This document shows positions 4,082 to 5,452 of a stretch of DNA of 5,452 bases, piece after piece. Each line of letters begins with the position of its first letter. Position 1 is the stretch's first letter. The stretch comes from Cyanothece sp. UBA12306 (lineage in GTDB: Bacteria > Cyanobacteriota > Cyanobacteriia > Cyanobacteriales > Microcystaceae). A program made the position numbers and the translations under genes. Below the pieces are notes generated by a model, which was given only the letters and a program-made list of their open reading frames with translations, had not been told where the DNA came from and did no database searches. The stretch spans positions 1-5,452 of the forward strand of contig DLXW01000180.1 in the NCBI GenBank assembly GCA_003448685.1, written 5' to 3'.

Positions 4082-5452
4082 TTAAACGGAATTAGCCCAC
4101 TCTTTAGCCCAGTTTAAGGTTTGATGTACTTGTTTTGTAGTTAAAGATTCGCAGTACAAACGCAATACGGGTTCAGTGCCACTAAAGCGAATTAATAACC
4201 AACTTCCATCGGCCAAACGATGTTTATAACCATCTTTTGTTGAACAGTCTATTACAGATTGCCCAGCAACTTCTTGAAGAGGTTCTGTCTGTAAACGGTT
4301 AACTAATTTAGTTCGTACTTCCATACTAGCTAAGGGCAAATCAATGCGATCATAGGCATTATGAAAGTTAGTTTTATCCTGTAGACGAGCATAATATTGA
4401 CCTAAATCTTCTCCGCTTTCCACAATTGCTTCTAATATGTACAAAGCAGATAATAAAGCATCTCGTTCAGGAATATGGGTTCCATAGCCAATTCCTCCAG
4501 ACTCTTCCCCACCTACTAAAACATCTGCTGTTAACATTCGATCAGCAATGTATTTATAACCAATGGGAGTTTCATAGACTTCAAGCTGATAAAGTTCAGC
4601 TAAACGGGGGAATAAATCCGAACCACTAACAGTTTTAACTATCTCTCCAGTAAACCCTTTCCGTTTAGCTAAATGATCAATTAAAATAGGGATTAAAACT
4701 TGAGAACTCAAGAAATTTCCTTGCCCATCAACAGCCGCAATGCGATCGCTATCTCCATCAAAAACTAAGCCAACCCTTAACCCATTTGTTTCCTCACGAG
4801 CAGCAATTTTAATTGTCTCGAATAGCTTCGATAAATAACGAGGTAAAGGTTCAGGCGCACCCCCTTCAAATAGGGGATCACGATCACCATTAATTTCCTC
4901 AATAGCACAGCCTAATAACCGTTCTAACCCAGTTGCGGCTGCTCCGTGCATTACATCAGCGAAAACCCTTAATTTACCCGATGTAATCCCTTCTCGAATT
5001 GCTTGAATATTAACTTTTTTTTGCAATCCTTGACAGTAACTTGCCCAAGGATCAAAATGAGTTAAAGTCCCAGGTTTATTCTTGAAAATCGGGGGATTAG
5101 ACGATAAATCTTCAATTTGTTGGGTAATTTCCGGGGAAACCGAACCCCCAAAAGCTCCTTTAACTTTTAAGCCTAAATACTTAGCAGGATTATGACTGGC
5201 GGTTAAAACAATTGCCCCCAAGGCGTTTTGTTGTTTCGCTGTCCAACTAAAAGCCGGAGTAGGAGCATAAGATTGGGATAAAATAACGTCAAATCCAGCT
5301 TCTTGAATAGATTCAGCGGCAACTTGGGCGAATTCTTCGGCCAAAAAACGGCGATCGTAACCCACAATAATCAATTTTTGCCCGGAGGAAGTTCCATAGT
5401 TGTCTGCTAAAACTTTAGCTGCTAAGGGAGCTAACATAGCCACGCGTTCAAA
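4082..5452 (-). CDS. Phosphoglucomutase/phosphomannomutase family protein, N-terminus cut by the window edge
   Basis: This cytoplasmic alpha-D-phosphohexomutase interconverts hexose 1- and 6-phosphates, most likely glucose phosphates for glycogen and sugar-nucleotide synthesis. The frame is open to the last base: it begins FERVAMLAPLAAKVLADNYG, so the GTG at 5443 is an internal Val codon and not the start. A short N-terminal piece, perhaps about 20 residues that would include the family's usual GTDGWR-type motif, lies outside. Counting from that Val, the four hallmark segments are all present: phosphoserine loop TASHNP (81-86, Ser83), Mg-binding loop DGDSDR (229-234), sugar-specificity loop GGEESGG (311-317) and phosphate-binding loop RFSGTEP (419-425). 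The enzyme therefore looks active. GEESG resembles glucose-type mutases rather than GEMSGH of bacterial PMM/PGM or GEQSGH of GlmM. The stop is TAA at 4082-4084. Promoter and ribosome site are not visible. Confidence 0.93.
   Translation of the reverse strand, partial: FERVAMLAPLAAKVLADNYGTSSGQKLIIVGYDRRFLAEEFAQVAAESIQEAGFDVILSQSYAPTPAFSWTAKQQNALGAIVLTASHNPAKYLGLKVKGAFGGSVSPEITQQIEDLSSNPPIFKNKPGTLTHFDPWASYCQGLQKKVNIQAIREGITSGKLRVFADVMHGAAATGLERLLGCAIEEINGDRDPLFEGGAPEPLPRYLSKLFETIKIAAREETNGLRVGLVFDGDSDRIAAVDGQGNFLSSQVLIPILIDHLAKRKGFTGEIVKTVSGSDLFPRLAELYQLEVYETPIGYKYIADRMLTADVLVGGEESGGIGYGTHIPERDALLSALYILEAIVESGEDLGQYYARLQDKTNFHNAYDRIDLPLASMEVRTKLVNRLQTEPLQEVAGQSVIDCSTKDGYKHRLADGSWLLIRFSGTEPVLRLYCESLTTKQVHQTLNWAKEWANSV
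4742..4749. repeat. HIP1 octamer GCGATCGC
   Basis: This is an exact HIP1 palindrome inside the hexose-phosphate mutase gene. It overlaps the codons for the DSDRIA part of the metal-binding loop. Confidence 0.85.

Noticed and set aside
4426..4629. 67-codon open frame on the plus strand
   Set aside because: It is antisense to the well-conserved mutase gene, including the GEESG loop region, and has no ribosome site.
5441..5443. GTG as the start codon of the mutase
   Set aside because: The frame stays open upstream to the window edge (codons for Phe-Glu-Arg precede it), and FERVAM fits the family's N-terminal helix, so the GTG is an internal Val.

Overview
This looks like a piece of a low-GC cyanobacterial chromosome. 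Three exact HIP1 octamers (GCGATCGC at 699, 3337 and 4742) lie in 5.4 kb, the background is AT-rich, and the protein styles fit cyanobacteria. A unicellular nitrogen-fixing lineage (Crocosphaera, Cyanothece or Gloeothece type) is plausible, but the genus cannot be fixed from this window. No transposase, CRISPR array, rRNA or tRNA was seen.

Layout from left to right. Positions 17-1852 (minus) hold a 611-residue ZIP-type membrane transporter whose cytoplasmic loop between the third and fourth membrane helices is replaced by two cyclic-nucleotide-binding-like (CNB) domains. Positions 1853-2108 hold a candidate promoter for that gene, a candidate terminator for the next one, and a short protein-like tail on the plus strand that may be a gene relic. 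Positions 2109-3263 (minus) encode an FAD-dependent amine or amino-acid oxidase-like enzyme. Positions 3264-3619 are a mostly non-coding divergent spacer with a GC-rich HIP1 patch and a C-rich leader. Positions 3620-3853 (plus) encode a small hydrophobic membrane protein of unknown function. Positions 3854-4081 are a convergent spacer with several stem-loops, including a convincing terminator. Positions 4082-5452 (minus) encode a phosphoglucomutase/phosphomannomutase that runs off the right edge of the window.

The genes do not form one pathway. The gaps between them are large and carry their own terminator and promoter candidates, so each gene is probably its own transcription unit. The hexose-phosphate mutase is core metabolism, while the other three proteins look like accessory or regulatory functions.

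The most interesting object is the transporter with the CNB insertion. Both CNB domains have lost the arginine that normally holds the cyclic phosphate and carry histidine there instead. The CNB-plus-helical-tail unit is also duplicated in tandem. This suggests a metal transporter gated or sensed by something other than ordinary cAMP. No clearly new multi-gene system is visible.
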